Shown: positions 25,873-35,164 of the stretch, in pieces
How the letters are laid out: every line of letters starts with the position of its first letter
How positions within the stretch are numbered: position 1 is the first letter of the stretch
Assembly: GCA_945829235.1 (NCBI GenBank)
Contig: CALZUA010000015.1
Span: 1 to 64,000, forward strand
Direction of reading: 5' to 3'
Source: an uncultured Clostridia bacterium
GTDB lineage: Bacteria > Bacillota > Clostridia > Oscillospirales > Ruminococcaceae
Length of the DNA stretch: 64,000 bases
Position numbers and translations under genes: made by a program
The notes under the pieces: generated by a model
What the model was told of the DNA's origin: nothing
What the model saw: the letters and a program-made list of their open reading frames with translations, nothing else
The model's database searches: none

Positions 25873-26655
25873 ATGAAAATCGTTATCGGAATTATCCTCA
25901 TTGTTTTGATTATGGCAGGAATTGGGCTTTACGTTGTGTTTATGCTAAACGCGCACGACCTTGTGTACTGCGGCGATATAAAGGGTGAAAACGGCTCGCA
26001 GTGCTATGTGACGAGGGTTTATACGGCGGATTTGAACGCGAATGAAACGCTCTCGCAGATTGTCACGGCGATGAACGAAAAGGAAACCGGAAACCTCACT
26101 GCCGAGGAAATGACCACAATTCTCGCGACCTATCAGAACGTAATCTACGCGCCCGTTTTCACGCTCAATCTCGAGCAGGAGGACAACCGCACGTTCGTGT
26201 TATCGGGGAGCGTTTTCAACGGTCTTGACGGTGAAGGAAACCCCACCGAGCCGGATTTCCGCTACAAAAACCTCACGCTCACGGCGGGCATCGCAAACGG
26301 CAAGGTTCTCGCCGCGCAGAATGTCTACTCAAAGGACGTAAACGAGGACGGACAGTACGAGTTCAAGGCGCGGAACAATGTTGTTGACCCCGTTTTGCTT
26401 GACGGAAACGCGGGAGCGGCTTTCTCGTTCACCGACTGCGACTCGTTCAGGCTGGTTTTCACGGGAGTTGAAGATGTTCCCGCGACAATAAAGCTCGCGT
26501 TCACCTACGATGTTGACGCGCAGAATCCGCTGAATTTCACCAGCATCAGAGGCGGCGCGCTCGGACTGACGCTCACGGAATCGTATGACGAAATGGGCAG
26601 ATTAAAGCCCGCGGTTACGCTTGAAAAGGTGTACACCGTCAAAATAGAGGGGTAA
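25873..26655 (+). CDS. Unrecognised membrane-anchored protein
   Basis: No family recognised. The 260 residues open with one strongly hydrophobic helix (residues 2-25, MKIVIGIILIVLIMAGIGLY) and the remainder is predicted extracytoplasmic and beta-rich, with few positively charged clusters and a regular pattern of short strands (FVLSGSVFNGLDG, TLTAGIANGKVLAAQNVYS). It resembles an uncharacterised single-pass exported protein. Start ATG follows AAGAGGCTGTAA. Last gene of the group beginning at 23555; bases 26656-26813 after it contain the start region of the patatin gene. Confidence 0.7.
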   Translation: MKIVIGIILIVLIMAGIGLYVVFMLNAHDLVYCGDIKGENGSQCYVTRVYTADLNANETLSQIVTAMNEKETGNLTAEEMTTILATYQNVIYAPVFTLNLEQEDNRTFVLSGSVFNGLDGEGNPTEPDFRYKNLTLTAGIANGKVLAAQNVYSKDVNEDGQYEFKARNNVVDPVLLDGNAGAAFSFTDCDSFRLVFTGVEDVPATIKLAFTYDVDAQNPLNFTSIRGGALGLTLTESYDEMGRLKPAVTLEKVYTVKIEG

Positions 26656-26813
26656 ATTGTGGACAATTTTTGTCGGAAATCCACGAAACGTTTTGCCCGC
26701 AAACGCGAAAAAGTTAATAAAAAGTTTAAGTTTGTATGATATCATAATCATGGAGCAGAAAAATGCCCCGTGATTTTTTGTAGGCAAAAGTAGTTTTGGA
26801 AAAGGTGATTTCG

Positions 26814-27674
26814 ATGAAAACAGGACTTATTTTGGAAGGCGGCGCGGTTAGAGGAATTTTCACCGCGGGTGTGCTTGACCGCCTTATGGAGGAAGGAATA
26901 AATTTCCCGTATGTAATCGGAGTATCTGCGGGCGGCGGAAACGCGATGAGCTACGTTTCCTGTCAGGTGGGGAGAACCTGCCGAATGATAAATGTTCCGC
27001 GAAACGAGTCGTATTACGGGTTCAGGCAGTTTTTAGGCTCGGGAAAAATCATAAATCTTGACAAAATGGCTTATGAATATCCGTATAAGCAGTTCCCGTT
27101 TGATTTTGATACATATTATAACAGCGGGATTGAAACGGAATACGTCTGCACCTGCCTTGAAACGGGGAAAGCTGAGTATTTCTCGGAGTATGAGGACAAC
27201 GAGCGCCTGCTGACGATTGCCAAGGCGACCTGCTCCGTGCCGATGCTCTGCGCGCCGGTTGAGCTTGACGGGAAGCATTACCTTGACGGAAGCATCGCGG
27301 ACAGTATCCCGATTGAACACGCGCTGGAAATGGGTTGTGACAAGCTTGTGATTATCCTCACGAAGCCGGGAAGCGCAACTCCCCCGACCGATTATTCCAA
27401 GTTCAAAAAGGTTATCAACTCGATGTACAAGAAATACCCGAATTTCGTGGAGGCTTGTATGACGCGTGTTGAGCGTTATCAGGAAACCGTGAAGCTGATG
27501 AACAAGCTCGAGGAGGAGGGCAGAGCGTTTGTATTCCGCCCGTCGCTCCCCGCGATTTCAAAGTTCGAGAAGAACAGCGAGAAGATTATGGAGAGCTATC
27601 ACGACGGCTATTCACAGGCGGACGAGAAAATTCTCGACCTTGTTGAATGGACAAAGACAGCGCTTGTAAGTTAA
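26814..27674 (+). CDS. Patatin-like phospholipase (RssA type)
   Basis: Predicted cytoplasmic or membrane-associated lipid acyl hydrolase of 286 residues. The serine-aspartate dyad is intact: oxyanion segment EGGAVRGIFTAG at 8-19, nucleophile S38 in GVSAG, and D158 in LDGSIADSIP. A bacterial RssA/YlbK-type tail follows with the ERYQETVKLMNKLEEEG stretch. Start ATG 26814 was chosen over an in-frame TTG 18 bases earlier because AAAGGTGA lies upstream at correct spacing. Stands alone; a convergent ECF sigma operon follows after a shared terminator. Confidence 0.9.
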   Translation: MKTGLILEGGAVRGIFTAGVLDRLMEEGINFPYVIGVSAGGGNAMSYVSCQVGRTCRMINVPRNESYYGFRQFLGSGKIINLDKMAYEYPYKQFPFDFDTYYNSGIETEYVCTCLETGKAEYFSEYEDNERLLTIAKATCSVPMLCAPVELDGKHYLDGSIADSIPIEHALEMGCDKLVIILTKPGSATPPTDYSKFKKVINSMYKKYPNFVEACMTRVERYQETVKLMNKLEEEGRAFVFRPSLPAISKFEKNSEKIMESYHDGYSQADEKILDLVEWTKTALVS

Positions 27675-27681
27675 AAAAATC

Positions 27682-27716
27682 AGGTCTGCGATTGATTTCG
27701 CAGACCTTTTCTTTTA
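27682..27716. terminator. Terminator between patatin and anti-sigma genes
   Basis: A 9-bp stem (AGGTCTGCG with CGCAGACCT, 8-base loop) followed by TTTTCTTTT on the plus strand and preceded by an A run. It serves the patatin gene and probably the convergent gene ending at 27714. Confidence 0.85.
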
Positions 27717-28553
27717 ATTGTAGGTTAAAACAGGACCGTCAAGCTCGTTTACAACTGGATTTTCATTCTGTTCGTTCTCGTTAATAAACACCTTGATTGC
27801 CGTGAGTACGTTTTTCATACTGTTGCTCTGAAGCGTAATCTGCGTTTCGCCGACTTCGAAAACCGCCCGTATCTCGCCGCCGTCCCTGAAAAAAGTGACT
27901 TCGGTTCCCGCGAAATCCTCGGTTTCGTAGTCCTTTGCGGGAACCCATTTTGACTGCTTTCTGAACAGCGCGAGAACCGTGTCCCCCGAAAACTCATATT
28001 CCACGAAATTCCCGTCATAAACAAGCCTGTCGTCGCATTTCTGCAAAACAAGCTCATCATACTTCGCGGTGCAGTTCAAAATTAGTTTTTCCGGTGCGAA
28101 AAGGTCAATTCCGTAGTACTTTGACGCTTCCTCGGGGGTGAGCTTTTCTTCTTTGTTTATCGCCGGCAGATTGCCGATTTTTTCAAGGTCATCGGGCGCG
28201 GAGTTGAATTCGATATCTCTGCTTGCTGTCGAATGTGAATTGCTGTCGGTTTCGGCAGGCTCGGAATTTTCGTAGATGTAAGAGATATTCCCGCTCTCGT
28301 CCATTGTCGCGCCGATTGTGTTGCTGACTTTTGTTGTTGAACCGTCACCATCGCCCGCGCCGCCCGCGATAATTCCGCTTTCCACGGGAATTTTATTGTT
28401 GAATTGATTAAACGTGACTGCTCCCACAACAGCCGCTGCCGTACACACGGGAACTGTCGTTCTCAAAACAACCGTGCGGCGTTTTTTCTGCGCGGCTTCG
28501 TTCTCGTGAACCCGCTTCAGCACGCTTCTTGTCATTTCCTCATAAGTCTTCAT
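27714..28553 (-). CDS. Probable anti-sigma factor, single-pass membrane protein
   Basis: The 279-residue protein has a basic cytoplasmic N-terminus (MKTYEEMTRSVLKRVHENEA, then KKRR), one transmembrane helix (about residues 27-48), a Ser/Gly/Asp-rich extracytoplasmic linker and a C-terminal domain of unknown fold. Its start overlaps the end of the ECF sigma gene by 14 bases, the usual arrangement for a sigma factor and the membrane protein that holds it. No zinc-binding anti-sigma motif is seen, so the assignment rests on genomic pairing and topology, as for DUF4179-like anti-sigma proteins. Confidence 0.7.
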   Translation of the reverse strand: MKTYEEMTRSVLKRVHENEAAQKKRRTVVLRTTVPVCTAAAVVGAVTFNQFNNKIPVESGIIAGGAGDGDGSTTKVSNTIGATMDESGNISYIYENSEPAETDSNSHSTASRDIEFNSAPDDLEKIGNLPAINKEEKLTPEEASKYYGIDLFAPEKLILNCTAKYDELVLQKCDDRLVYDGNFVEYEFSGDTVLALFRKQSKWVPAKDYETEDFAGTEVTFFRDGGEIRAVFEVGETQITLQSNSMKNVLTAIKVFINENEQNENPVVNELDGPVLTYN

Positions 28554-29097
28554 AAGTAAAACCTTCTTTCTCCAATTCAGCCCTCAGAGCCTGTCGAGCG
28601 CGATAGGCAAGCGTTTCCGCCGCGTGAGCGGTTTTCTTCATCACCGCCGCGGCTTCTCTCGCGGAAAAATCCTCGAAATAAATCAGCCAAAGCACCTGCC
28701 GCTGTTCATCCTTGAGCTTTGACATCGCCTTGTAAACAGCTTTTTTGCGCTCCTCGCGAAGAAAACTTTCCTCGAGATTTTTCTCATCATCGGAAATTTC
28801 CCCGCACTCATCGAACCCAATATTCTGCCGCCGTTTTTCCCGCCTGAGATAGTCAAGCGCGGCGTTTCTTCCGAACGAGTACAGGAAAGTGCGGAATTTT
28901 GAGTTCCCGTGAAAACGCGGTTTTTTGGTAAAAAGTTTAACGAAAGCGTCCTCGCAAATCTCCTCGGCGGCGTTCAAATCTCGCACAAAGCTGTTTATGT
29001 AGAGGATTAGACCGTCCCTGAAATCACGGATTATCTCGCCGACTGCTGTTTCATCGCCGTCAAGATAACGCGCGTAAGCACTTTCCCCGCTGTCCAT
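28540..29097 (-). CDS. ECF-type RNA polymerase sigma factor
   Basis: Sigma-70 family factor of the extracytoplasmic-function group, 185 residues from ATG 29097 (GAAGGTGAG upstream; the alternative TTG 18 bases earlier overlaps that site). Sigma region 2 is seen at about 15-85 (VRDLNAAEEICEDAFVKLF, FRTFLYSFGRNAALDYLRRE) and region 4 at about 125-180 (LKDEQRQVLWLIYFEDFSAREAAAVM helix-turn-helix). Overlaps the putative anti-sigma gene downstream. The signal and regulon are not visible. Confidence 0.92.
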   Translation of the reverse strand: MDSGESAYARYLDGDETAVGEIIRDFRDGLILYINSFVRDLNAAEEICEDAFVKLFTKKPRFHGNSKFRTFLYSFGRNAALDYLRREKRRQNIGFDECGEISDDEKNLEESFLREERKKAVYKAMSKLKDEQRQVLWLIYFEDFSAREAAAVMKKTAHAAETLAYRARQALRAELEKEGFTYEDL

Positions 29098-29178
29098 CGG
29101 CTCACCTTCTTTCAAAACTTAAAAGAAAAATCGATTTTTGCTTTCACTTATTAGACGTCCGAAAACTAAAAACCTCAC

Positions 29179-29210
29179 AAAAAATCCGTGGTTTTCCCAC
29201 GGACTTTTTT
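29179..29210 (-). terminator. Terminator of the guaB-fliB2 transcript
   Basis: A 7-bp stem (TCCGTGG with CCACGGA) inside longer A- and T-rich arms (AAAAAA and TTTTTT). It lies directly at the stop codon of the second fliB gene and can act on both strands. Confidence 0.85.
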
Positions 29211-30420
29211 ATATCGATTGAATTGTGCTCTTGAAATGATTTCGCTCAAGAAACGCGAGAATTTTCTCGGCGGCGTTTTTGTTGTGAGCGGTCGTTCGGT
29301 CAAGCTCGGAGAGCCGCTCGAGAACAAGCTTCGCGTTTCCGTCAACCGCGCAAGCCGTTGCGAGTAATTTCGCAAGTGAAACCGCCGCGCCGTAAACCAA
29401 GAAATTCTCGAAAATCCCGCGCTCCGTGAGGTAAAACGGCATTTTCAGCTCGAACAGCAAATTTTTCGCGAGATTTCGGAAAAAATACTCCCGTCCCGCC
29501 AAAATCTCGGCAAGCCGCTTTTCGCCCTCGGCGAATTTTTGCTCATCAAATTTCCCGTCAATAAACAGCGTTTCAATGCTCTCCCGCCCGAAAATCTCCG
29601 AAAAAAGCTCAGCCGCGAGCGGTTTCTCCATAAACACGCGCTCAGCAAAAAAATCTGTTTGGTCAAGCCGCTCTGCAAGCCGTTCGAGAGCCTCGGGAAG
29701 CTTGTTTTCGTTCACCTCGGAAAGCGTTTTCGCCGCCGCCGCACCGATTGCGAGATTTGTTTCAATTCCCGCGGATTTCTCGGAAATTATGTCGAAAAAC
29801 AGCCCGAAAAGCTCGTTTCGGTGAGCAAGCGCAGGATTTTTCGCGAAATCCGCTTCGCTCTCGCAGGAAACCGCCTTGAATTCAACCGTGTTTCCGCGCA
29901 CTTGAACGGTTAGCAGATTGATTTCGAGCGCGTTTTCATCGGTGAACAAAATCCGCAAAACCTCGGGACAGCTCGTGAAACAGCCCCGCGTTAGCACCGA
30001 ATTGTTGAACACGGAAACTCTCGGGTAAACCGCGCAGGTTGCCGACAAAATTTCCTCGCCAAACTGCATTTGAAGCGAGCAAAGCCCGTTCTCCGAAAGG
30101 AACGGGCAAGCCGAATTGATTAAGTTTATATTCCAAACTGTTTGCTCAGGATACAGTCCCCTGTCGGCAACGTCCGCGCCGGCTTTTTCGGCTGTATTGC
30201 AAGCCGCTTGTTCGGTACAGAGCGGATTTTGCTCTTGAACAAACGCGGCGCTGATTTTCACGCGCAGTTCCTCGGGCATTTCCCGCGAAACAAGCCGCTC
30301 GTGCTCCTCGTTTGTCCACATAACCCGCCCCCAGCGCCCGCAGCAGTTCTGCGGACACGCCGAGCCCGTGCACTTAAACTCGCCGAAATATTTCGGCTCA
30401 ATGATGTTGTAAAATCCCAT
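29209..30420 (-). CDS. FliB-like protein lysine methylase (copy 2)
   Basis: Paralogue of the flagellin methylase at 13956. The Cys signature is the same (C17, C22, C26, C27 in KCTGSACPQNCCGRWG; then ACPFLSENGLCSLQ and SATCAVYPRV), and a further Cys pair occurs in GCFTSCPEV. It is 403 residues, with an insertion of about 25 residues after the first Cys block. The start ATG abuts the guaB stop codon directly (TAA then ATG) with no clear ribosome site, implying translational coupling to guaB. It is far from flagellin, so another substrate is possible. Confidence 0.85.
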   Translation of the reverse strand: MGFYNIIEPKYFGEFKCTGSACPQNCCGRWGRVMWTNEEHERLVSREMPEELRVKISAAFVQEQNPLCTEQAACNTAEKAGADVADRGLYPEQTVWNINLINSACPFLSENGLCSLQMQFGEEILSATCAVYPRVSVFNNSVLTRGCFTSCPEVLRILFTDENALEINLLTVQVRGNTVEFKAVSCESEADFAKNPALAHRNELFGLFFDIISEKSAGIETNLAIGAAAAKTLSEVNENKLPEALERLAERLDQTDFFAERVFMEKPLAAELFSEIFGRESIETLFIDGKFDEQKFAEGEKRLAEILAGREYFFRNLAKNLLFELKMPFYLTERGIFENFLVYGAAVSLAKLLATACAVDGNAKLVLERLSELDRTTAHNKNAAEKILAFLERNHFKSTIQSI

Positions 30421-31911
<1,491 letters not shown>

Positions 31912-31941
31912 TCATCATTTTCATTTGCGTATATTGTTATT

Positions 31942-31970
31942 ATTATACACCACAAATCAAAATTTTTCAA
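31942..31970 (-). promoter_or_regulatory. Sigma-A promoter of guaB
   Basis: On the minus strand TTGAAA (31970-31965), 17 bases, TATAAT (31947-31942), 48 bases before the start. No purine riboswitch fits the short leader. Confidence 0.87.
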
Positions 31971-32075
31971 GCGGGAAATCAAAGAAAATTATACAAATAT
32001 CTTTCAATTTTTTTAACAGGTTTATGACATTTTAACGCACTTGTTAAAAATTCGGTGAAAATGGGCTTCAGGCTC

Positions 32076-32104
32076 TTGACTAAATCACAAAATTATTATA
32101 AAAT
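32076..32104 (+). promoter_or_regulatory. Sigma-A promoter of the rpe-rnf-like operon
   Basis: TTGACT (32076-32081), 17 bases, TAAAAT (32099-32104), 44 bases before the rpe start codon. An overlapping TATAAA at 32097 would give a 15-base spacer and is less likely. Confidence 0.8.
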
Positions 32105-32148
32105 ATAAGTGTATGTGTTGAATACTAAACAAAAGAGGTTGGAGAAAA

Positions 32149-32811
32149 ATGAACGGAAGAGAAACTATAGTTTCGGCGTCGCTTCTTGCGTGCAATCTGG
32201 CGAACTTCGAGAGCGAAATCAGACGGTGCGAGAGAGCGGGCGTTGACTGGATACATTTTGACGTTATGGACGGGCATTTCGTGGAGCAAATCACCTACGG
32301 TGCGCCCGTGCTGAAATTTGTGCGGAGCGTTACGCAGAAATTGCTTGACGTTCACCTTATGGTTGAAAATCCGCAGAGCCAAATCAAGTTTTTCGCGGAC
32401 GCGGGCGCTGATTTGATTACAATTCACCTCGAAAGCAAAGGCGATATCTCGGGCTGTCTGCGGGAAATCCGCTCGCAGGGGAAAAAATCCGCGCTTGCCA
32501 TAAAGCCGGCAACCCCCGTTGAGGCGGTTTTCGATTATATCCCGCTTTGCGATATGATTTTGGTGATGACGGTTGAACCGGGCTACGGCGGACAGGGCTT
32601 TATCTATGATATGCTCCCGAAGCTCAAGGTTTTGCGCGAGTACGCCGACAACAACGGCTTTGAGAAGCTAGATATTCAGGTTGACGGCGGAATTAACGAA
32701 AAAACAGGCTTTTCCGCGGTTAATGCGGGAGCAAACGTTCTCGTTGCGGGAACGGGACTTTTTAAAGCGCCCGATATGAAATCGGTCTGCGAGGCGCTGA
32801 AAGGAAACTGA
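32149..32811 (+). CDS. rpe: Ribulose-phosphate 3-epimerase
   Basis: TIM-barrel epimerase of the pentose phosphate pathway, 220 residues (normal). Diagnostic segments: SASLLACNLANFESEIRRC, WIHFDVMDGHFV with catalytic Asp/His, DVHLMVENP, LVMTVEPGYGGQGF, and IQVDGGINEKT. The start ATG is preceded by AGAGGTTGGAG. The first of the Rnf-like genes starts 4 bases after its stop, so rpe is cotranscribed with a membrane module with which it has no obvious metabolic link. A relative acting on another pentulose phosphate cannot be excluded. Confidence 0.92.
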   Translation: MNGRETIVSASLLACNLANFESEIRRCERAGVDWIHFDVMDGHFVEQITYGAPVLKFVRSVTQKLLDVHLMVENPQSQIKFFADAGADLITIHLESKGDISGCLREIRSQGKKSALAIKPATPVEAVFDYIPLCDMILVMTVEPGYGGQGFIYDMLPKLKVLREYADNNGFEKLDIQVDGGINEKTGFSAVNAGANVLVAGTGLFKAPDMKSVCEALKGN

Positions 32812-32814
32812 TTG

Positions 32815-33939
32815 ATGACGAAGAATATTGCTCGCGAACCGGACAAGGTTTATTTCGAGCGTATGGTTATAATGGCGATGCTTCTGGTGCCCGCCGCGTT
32901 TTTACAGGGAATACGCGCGGTTTTGGTGTGCGTGATGAGCGTTGTGTGCTGTATGATTGTGGACGCGCTCTGTTGCCTCATCAGAAAAATCCGCTACAAC
33001 ATAAAGGACGCCGCCGTGCCGTTTTGGGGCTTGGCGGCGGGAATGATGATGCCCGTGAGCGTGCCCGTGGGGCTGATTATCCTGTCCTCGGTATTGTGCG
33101 TGGTTATCGGAAAGCACCTTTTCGGCGCTTCGGACAACATCATCTTCTCTCCCCCTGCGATTTCCACGGCGTTTCTCATAATCTGTTATCCCGCAGAAAT
33201 GCTCTATGCACCGAAATACGGCGAGATTTACCCCGTTTTCGCGGAATTTGAGGGCGCTCTCACCCGTTCAACCGAGTACTCGCTCAAGCTCGGAAACGTC
33301 CCCGCAAAAGGCGTTCTCGACACGCTTATGGGGTTTGTGACGGGGAGTATCGGCACGGTTTATATGCTGGTTATACTTGTGTGCGGAATATGCCTTGTGC
33401 TTCGCCGTACAAACAGCTTTGCCGCGGTTATGTCAACGCTTGTTGCATCGGCAGTTCTCGCGTTTTTCTTCCCGAGAGCGGATTTCGGTGAGGGCGGCGG
33501 TTGGAGCTCGGTTTTCTACGAATTTTCATCGGGCTATCTGCTTTTCGGAACGGTTTTCCTTGCCGCAGAGCCGTACAACGTCCCGCAGAAGCTTATGGGA
33601 AAAATCCTCTACGGCGCAACGCTCGGCTATATAACGATGATGTTCCGTTATTTCGGGCAAACCGAGGGTAGCTTTTTGTTCGCGCTGTTGGTTACGGGCG
33701 CGCTCGGGAGTAGCTTTGACCGACTTGTCGATAACCTCGTTTACTGGAAGAAAACCTACGTCAACTCCTTCGAGAAATCCAAGACAACGGTTCAGAGCGG
33801 CGGCGTAAAGCTGACGGACACGCAGGAAATTGTCATACCCGAAAAGTACAAATACAACACCCCGCCGATTGACGGCGAGATAAAAAAGCACCGCAGAAGA
33901 AAGAAGAAGGAGGACGACCGAAATGACGGCGGAAAATAA
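32815..33939 (+). CDS. RnfD/NqrB-like membrane protein
   Basis: Polytopic membrane protein of 375 residues with 8-10 hydrophobic helices, related to RnfD, the flavin-carrying membrane subunit of the Rnf ferredoxin:NAD oxidoreductase. Matching regions are FWGLAAGMMMPVSVP, KHLFGASDNIIFSPPAIS, TGSIGTVYMLVI and YLLFGTVFLAAEPYNVP. The usual FMN attachment motif with Thr (S-x-A-T-P-L) corresponds to TRSTEYS here: a Thr is kept but the surroundings differ. The C-terminal 50 residues are a charged cytoplasmic tail. Overlaps the next gene by 17 bases. No rnfB, rnfC or rnfG is present nearby. Confidence 0.78.
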   Translation: MTKNIAREPDKVYFERMVIMAMLLVPAAFLQGIRAVLVCVMSVVCCMIVDALCCLIRKIRYNIKDAAVPFWGLAAGMMMPVSVPVGLIILSSVLCVVIGKHLFGASDNIIFSPPAISTAFLIICYPAEMLYAPKYGEIYPVFAEFEGALTRSTEYSLKLGNVPAKGVLDTLMGFVTGSIGTVYMLVILVCGICLVLRRTNSFAAVMSTLVASAVLAFFFPRADFGEGGGWSSVFYEFSSGYLLFGTVFLAAEPYNVPQKLMGKILYGATLGYITMMFRYFGQTEGSFLFALLVTGALGSSFDRLVDNLVYWKKTYVNSFEKSKTTVQSGGVKLTDTQEIVIPEKYKYNTPPIDGEIKKHRRRKKKEDDRNDGGK

Positions 33940-34543
33940 GAAAAGTCACATAAACGCCGACGGTCTGTTCCGGCAGAACATCGTCCTTATGAGCGGGCTG
34001 GTCACTGCGCCGATTATTGTCGCGGCGACAACCTTACAGCGCGCGCTGGTGCTCACGCTGAGCTTTTTTGCGATTTCTTACTTCTCGATACTGATTTGCA
34101 GGTTTATTCCGCGAAAAATTGTGTATACTGTAAGAATATTACTCTACACAATTGTCGCGGCGGCACTGTTTATACCGACGGTAATCGGTCTGCGGTATCT
34201 GTTCCCCGACACCACAAAAGAGGTTATGCTGTATATCGAGCTGACTGTCGTAAACTCGCTTATTCTCGCGAAAACCGAGAGCCGCTTTTACCTCGAACCT
34301 TACGGTAGAATGGCGGTTGACGTGCTGATTTACATCGCGGGCTACGCAATGGCGGCGTTTGCGGCGGGCTTTGTGAGAGAAATTCTGTCCTACGGCACAG
34401 TCTTCGGATTTCACGTCTGCGAACCGATTGTGCCCTCGGCAAAATCTCCGTTCTTCGGGTTTATACTCGTGGGAATTTTCGCGGCGCTTTGCAGAGCGGC
34501 GGCAGGCAGGCGCGTTTCTTCACGAAAGGAGCGCGGGAAATGA
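33923..34543 (+). CDS. RnfE/NqrD-like membrane protein lacking the cluster cysteines
   Basis: Six-helix membrane protein of 206 residues that aligns with RnfE (RsxE) over its whole length: QNIVLMSGLVTAPIIVAAT in place of NNSALVQLLGLCPLLAVT, YIELTVVNSLILAKTESR in place of IPLIVTNCIVVGRAEA, then GFVREILSYGTVFG and a final SPFFGFILVG. The two cysteines that in RnfE/NqrD help hold the membrane [2Fe-2S] cluster are Ala and Ser here. Start ATG has AAGGAGG; its end overlaps the RnfA-like gene by 4 bases (ATGA). Confidence 0.78.
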   Translation: MTAENKKSHINADGLFRQNIVLMSGLVTAPIIVAATTLQRALVLTLSFFAISYFSILICRFIPRKIVYTVRILLYTIVAAALFIPTVIGLRYLFPDTTKEVMLYIELTVVNSLILAKTESRFYLEPYGRMAVDVLIYIAGYAMAAFAAGFVREILSYGTVFGFHVCEPIVPSAKSPFFGFILVGIFAALCRAAAGRRVSSRKERGK

Positions 34544-35136
34544 GCAACGTTTTTGCAAGAATTGTCAGCCTCGCGATGATTTCGGTGTTCACGCAGAACG
34601 CGATTTTCGACAGGGCTTTCGGCGCAAATGTCGCGATTTACGCTTCGCGAAAGGACGCGCACGTTGTCGGCTTCTCCATCGCAATCACCATTATGACAAC
34701 CCTCGCGAGCATTATCTCGTATCAGTTTGACGGGCTGTTGCTCCCGTTGCCTTACGGCGATTTGCTTATGCCGCTGGTTTATGTGGGGATAATCAGTCTG
34801 CTTTATGTAATCGGGCTGTTGATTTTGTGGAAAGGCTTCCCGAAAACGTTCTACAAGGTCAAAAAGTACGCGCACCTCGCGATTTTCAACTGTGCGGTTT
34901 TCGGCGCGCTTTTCCTGAACTCAACCTTCGGAAAAGGCTTCGCGGGATACGTTGGCTACGGCTTCGGCACGGGCATCGGCTTTTTCTTCGCGTGCTTTTT
35001 GCTAAATATCGCAAACGACCGTCTGTCAAGCGAAAAAATCCCGAAGATTTTCCGCGGCTATCCGATAATGATGATTTACATCGGAATTTTATCTCTCGCT
35101 TTTAACGTTTTGGTTGGTTATACAGCCGATTTCTGA
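34540..35136 (+). CDS. RnfA/NqrE-like membrane protein with one cluster cysteine replaced
   Basis: Six-helix membrane protein of 198 residues, aligned with RnfA (RsxA): FTQNAIFDRAFGANVAIYAS in place of VNNFVLVKFLGLCPFMGVS, LASIISY, LAIFNCAVFGALFLN (second Cys kept), IPKIFRGYPIMMIYIGILSLAF. The first cluster Cys is replaced by Asn. The start was set at ATG 34540, where the ATGA overlap with the upstream gene and GAAAGGAG give a good site. Third and last of the Rnf-like set; followed 28 bases later by a putative glycoside hydrolase. Confidence 0.8.
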   Translation: MSNVFARIVSLAMISVFTQNAIFDRAFGANVAIYASRKDAHVVGFSIAITIMTTLASIISYQFDGLLLPLPYGDLLMPLVYVGIISLLYVIGLLILWKGFPKTFYKVKKYAHLAIFNCAVFGALFLNSTFGKGFAGYVGYGFGTGIGFFFACFLLNIANDRLSSEKIPKIFRGYPIMMIYIGILSLAFNVLVGYTADF

Positions 35137-35164
35137 TATTTTCAACAAAGGGGGTCCGGGCGCA

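Noticed and set aside
24672-25901. A 409-codon open frame opposite the FkbM methyltransferase gene
   Set aside because: Arg/His-rich composition and full overlap with a convincing methyltransferase gene show it to be an antisense shadow. The same holds for long antisense frames at 47600-48511 and 50944-52302.
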